This document shows, in pieces, positions 42,117 to 44,885 of a stretch of 44,885 nt of DNA. Location: NCBI GenBank assembly GCA_014904985.1, contig MU128918.1, positions 414,210-459,094 on the forward strand, in the 5' to 3' direction. The translations under genes and the position numbers were made by a program. A model generated the notes under the pieces. The model worked only from the letters and a program-made list of their open reading frames with translations, was not told the origin of the DNA and searched no databases. Position 1 is the stretch's first letter. Every line of letters starts with the position of its first letter. This DNA comes from Hydnum rufescens UP504 (taxonomy: Eukaryota; Basidiomycota; Agaricomycetes; Cantharellales; Hydnaceae).

Positions 42117-43720
42117 CTATATAGGGATAACCTCTGGATCGGAAATTGTGGGGGAGACTGAAAAGGAACCACAATGAGAGCCAGGTGTTCGGCGAGGATT
42201 TTGGGTCCAAAGTCCTTTCTCGGCCTCAAATTCGGCAGTCCGCTTTGATTTACTGGACGCACTAAACTCATCTATTATTGGAATTTGGAGGATATTCATC
42301 TATAGAGGCGGGTCACTTCAGCATTGCTAGAGTCACGGCCTGCGTGCGACATGTGGACGTGCCTTCGGGGTGATCACTGGGGTGTATATAGAAATGAGGT
42401 GAAAATGAGGCGATCAATGCATGGGACAGGGACCCACCTATCAAGGTATTCGTCTTTATTTCCATCCAGTCAGCTGTGTTCCCAGAAAAGTCAGGGCCGA
42501 CACTGGGAACAGAGGTCTGCACTAATCGTACCTTTTTCGAAGGTCAACGGTTCACTAGCCACCATGATGATGTTCTCCCGCTTGTCAGACTTGGACATCC
42601 TGTAGTGCCCGCCGGGTGCATATTCACTGAACGTCGTTCCCGATGAGAAATACTATCGCGCGCGTGTAGTCTCAAGTCAAGATCAGATAGTACACAATCT
42701 GGGATGACATAAACTTACGAGGAATGCCGCTTCATCGTACTTGGATAAGATGTATCGCGAAGCGACAATCGTTGAGCCGTCAGTCACGAAGAAGTTCAAG
42801 AGACTTGGCTGTTCCATGAGCATTAGCCACGGCAATACGATGGATGAAAATTTTCTTCGCACTTCTGTAATATTGGCTTCCCGTGCCAATTCATTCAAAT
42901 GTCGAATGGTTTCGAGGACCGCATCGCGCAAAACGGCGGGGGAGAACTCCCTGGCATGCACATCCGGCAATTTGGAGAGATACAGGGCAAACGCCCACTC
43001 AGAATCTTGTAGAAGGCACTTAGACATATTCTAAAGAGATATGCGCATGGACTCCTCGACTCACCCGTGTTGCCTTGTGGGACCAGGAAAAGCTCGTCTG
43101 AGAGGCTGGCCTGCAGCTTACGCTTGATTTTGTCGAATTCCACAATACCTCCGTTATGCATGAACTATTAATATTAGTATGGGGAAGTTGAGGGTATCCA
43201 TATTAGGGGATTCTGAAGATCAAGGCTGACCATGATTTCTCGTAGGACCAAGGGTGACAGTTGTCTTGTGAGAGAGAGCCTGCAGTGGTTGCTCGCACAT
43301 GGCCGAAGACGAGGGGACTCTTCGTCTTCTCAGCTATTCGATTCAAGTTCGAATTATTCCACGCCTTGATTGCGATCTGTCAGAGTCGAGAAGCCGTAGA
43401 GGGGACGGTCGCGTACCGGAGTAATAGGTAATAGACTTGAACAGACAAGGCTGATGACCCAGCTCTTCATCCACGACGGAGTCGTACCAGCCTTGATGAC
43501 AATTGTGTTTTTAGCATTACTCAGGCCACCACGAGGACGAAATACCAACCGACACCAAACCCGTCGCCATTAATTGGTCTCCGCAGATCCAAGCGTAGAC
43601 GACTGTCGAAGGCCTGATTTATAATTGAATGCCGTGGCCGTGTCAGGAGCTACAAAACCTTGTAAATAATCTTTCCCTCGAATTTTGCCATTAGATACCC
43701 CATACATGGGCAAGTTGTAT
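42117..43720 (-). pseudogene. DUG3: Glutamine amidotransferase DUG3, right-arm copy
   Basis: This is the fuller copy. From the 5' side on the minus strand: LLTRPRHSIINQAFDSRLRL and RRPINGDGFGVGW (about 43645-43545), an intron, YDSVVDEELGHQPCLFKSI, an intron, AWNNSNLNRIAEKTKSPLVF, GHVRATTAGSLSQDNCHPWS, MHNGGIVEFDKIKRKL (43161), SDELFLVPQGNT, WAFALYLSKLPDVHAREFSP, PSLLNFFVTDGS, SEYAPGGHYRMSKSD, the GC-AG intron and MNILQIPIIDEF. These are the N-terminal-nucleophile amidotransferase segments of Dug3, the partner of Dug2 in cytosolic glutathione breakdown. The start (MCRW with catalytic Cys2) is not intact: sequence before LLTRP has a TAG and an apparent small deletion. A one-base insertion near 42210 shifts the last codons. 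VTC1 starts about 170 bp away, divergently, so they share a promoter region. Confidence 0.82.
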
Positions 43721-43887
43721 TGGTGTGGTACTCTTTACAGCCACAACTCTAGCGATGGACAACTCAGCAGTCCAACGATGATGTCAATGTGTTATCCAGT
43801 GACCGACACATGTTTCAAGGATGTCACTTGTTGGGAAGATGAAAACCAGAAGAAGGTGTGATAAGTGGCATTCTAGGTTCCCACGTT

Positions 43888-44603
43888 ACGACTCGGATTT
43901 CTCCGTGTCGACCCAACCTCTCCTTCAGCGTACAGCTCAAAAGCGCATTGCTCTTCCCGTCAGAGTAGAGCCTAATGTATTCTTCGCTAATTAACGCAGT
44001 GTGTACATCTATATTCTGTTGGCTACGGTGTCTCTAATGGATCTTGGCGACGAAGCTTTCTGTCATGGCTTCACTTCACTGTTGTGCTTGGGGTCTTTCT
44101 GTCGGTTGCTTAAACTTTGGTGACAAAGTACGCGCTGCTCCTGTGTCTTTGACCCTCCCACACTTATCTATCATTCAATAACTGCCGGTAGGTAGGCAAA
44201 ATTAGCGCGGCATGTTTTCGTTATCGGTAATTTATATTCCTCTTTCTTCGTGTTTACTATGGCCCCTCATTTGCTTTTGCAGCCATGGCTATCATGGTAT
44301 ACGCTCTCGTAACATATCACTGGCGTGCATCCGCCATTCGACGTCGCGACCCAGGCCCATATGACGATCGTCTTGGTCCAGTAAGATCATGCCACTGTCA
44401 CCTACTCGTTGTAAACGCTCGGAATGCTCATTGATTTGTTTGCTTCAACAGACTGTTCTTTGCGTTTTTCTTCTAGGTGTGCAAATGTGGTGTCAGTATA
44501 TATACGATAGACAATCTCGTAGTGCGATAACCTGCTTCGGTTCATCGGACTATAGCCTTTACAGACCGAGTTCTACCCACTCGATTCAGGTACAGCAATC
44601 CTC
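43888..44603 (+). pseudogene. VTC1: Vacuolar transporter chaperone 1, right-arm copy
   Basis: Inverted copy of 1790-2504 with the same exon-intron layout ([42 protein letters not shown]). It is more decayed than the left copy: the start ATG is ACG (43888), one C is lost a few codons later, small deletions disturb the [10 protein letters not shown] region and the SAGMF exon, and it shares the TAA after FFAN (about 43995). The similarity between the copies ends at GTACAGCAATC (about 44593-44603). Vtc1 is a membrane subunit of the polyphosphate polymerase of vacuoles; this copy cannot make it. Confidence 0.83.
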
Positions 44604-44885
44604 GTGCGCTGTTGTACAGTGGTGATCGGAATTGGGCAGCTTCCATATCACAGCAATCAGTGTAAACTTGCGAATCAGATCTAGATGCCTTCAGTGAGGA
44701 ACTTTTGACCTAAAGGGGTAGAAATTTTTTCTGAAAATGTACACGGCCACATTTCGGGGCACATCCCGTACAAAGATCCATAATGCTTGTCCTCCTGGGT
44801 TGGGCACTACGAGTCTCCATGATTTGGTTCACGTCTTTACAGCAGATCAAGATGTCGGCACTCAACCACGACGTCATGACGGAAT
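44604..44885. other. Right-end flank, no gene seen
   Basis: Unique sequence beyond the duplication breakpoint. No open frame or repeat recognised. Confidence 0.5.

Overview
The window looks like nuclear DNA of a filamentous basidiomycete, most likely an Agaricomycete. Protein-coding pieces are broken by many short introns of about 50-90 bases with GT..AG ends and CTAAC/CTAAT branch-like motifs. The recognisable proteins are fungal (Vtc1, Dug3, Bmt2, Mcm10, PP4 regulatory subunit 3, an NmrA-like reductase, a 4CL-like ligase, an agaric-type P-loop GTPase). The transposon load includes a chromodomain Ty3/gypsy element and a fungal non-LTR element. Almost every host gene is interrupted or frameshifted, so this reads as a transposon-rich, decaying, duplicated region. 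No database search was possible; family names rest on motif recognition.

Large-scale layout. The window is a giant inverted duplication. The left arm (about 1.8-17.76 kb) and the right arm (about 38.6-44.6 kb) carry the same ancestral block in opposite orientation: VTC1 and DUG3 divergent, then DUG3 and BMT2 convergent, then a further duplicated stretch ending beside MCM10. The left arm is expanded by two foldback elements (2571-5304 and 5503-7549), a solo LTR, a MITE and a 6.85-kb chromovirus sitting inside DUG3. The right arm is expanded by one 1-kb TIR element (40299-41315). The roughly 21-kb core between the arms (17.76-38.6 kb) holds MCM10 (split by a TIR element with 8-bp target duplication that itself contains a nested MITE), a LINE on the minus strand, an NmrA-like gene, a 4CL-like pseudogene, a PP4R3/PSY2 gene truncated at a MITE, unassigned decayed DNA with a 733-bp TIR element, and an array of hairpin-bearing intron-like modules (36977-38240).

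The most unusual structures are: (1) five tandem, diverged modules, each with an exon-side GGGTGTG hairpin, a 5' splice-like site, an intron-side AGCAGC/GCTGCT hairpin with a U-run, a branch-like CTAAC and a 3' YAG, with a sixth copy inside the 2.7-kb foldback element; (2) foldback elements whose whole length is an inverted repeat and which appear to have inverted a 198-bp slice of the VTC1/DUG3 intergenic region; (3) a Tf1/sushi-type self-priming signal in the chromovirus, an 11-base exact match between the expected transcript 5' end and the primer binding site; (4) LTR divergence that is almost wholly CpG-to-TpG/CpA, matching the nonsense changes in gag-pol.

The one gene close to intact in the window is the NmrA-like gene (26246-27239, minus). 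All other host genes show lesions.
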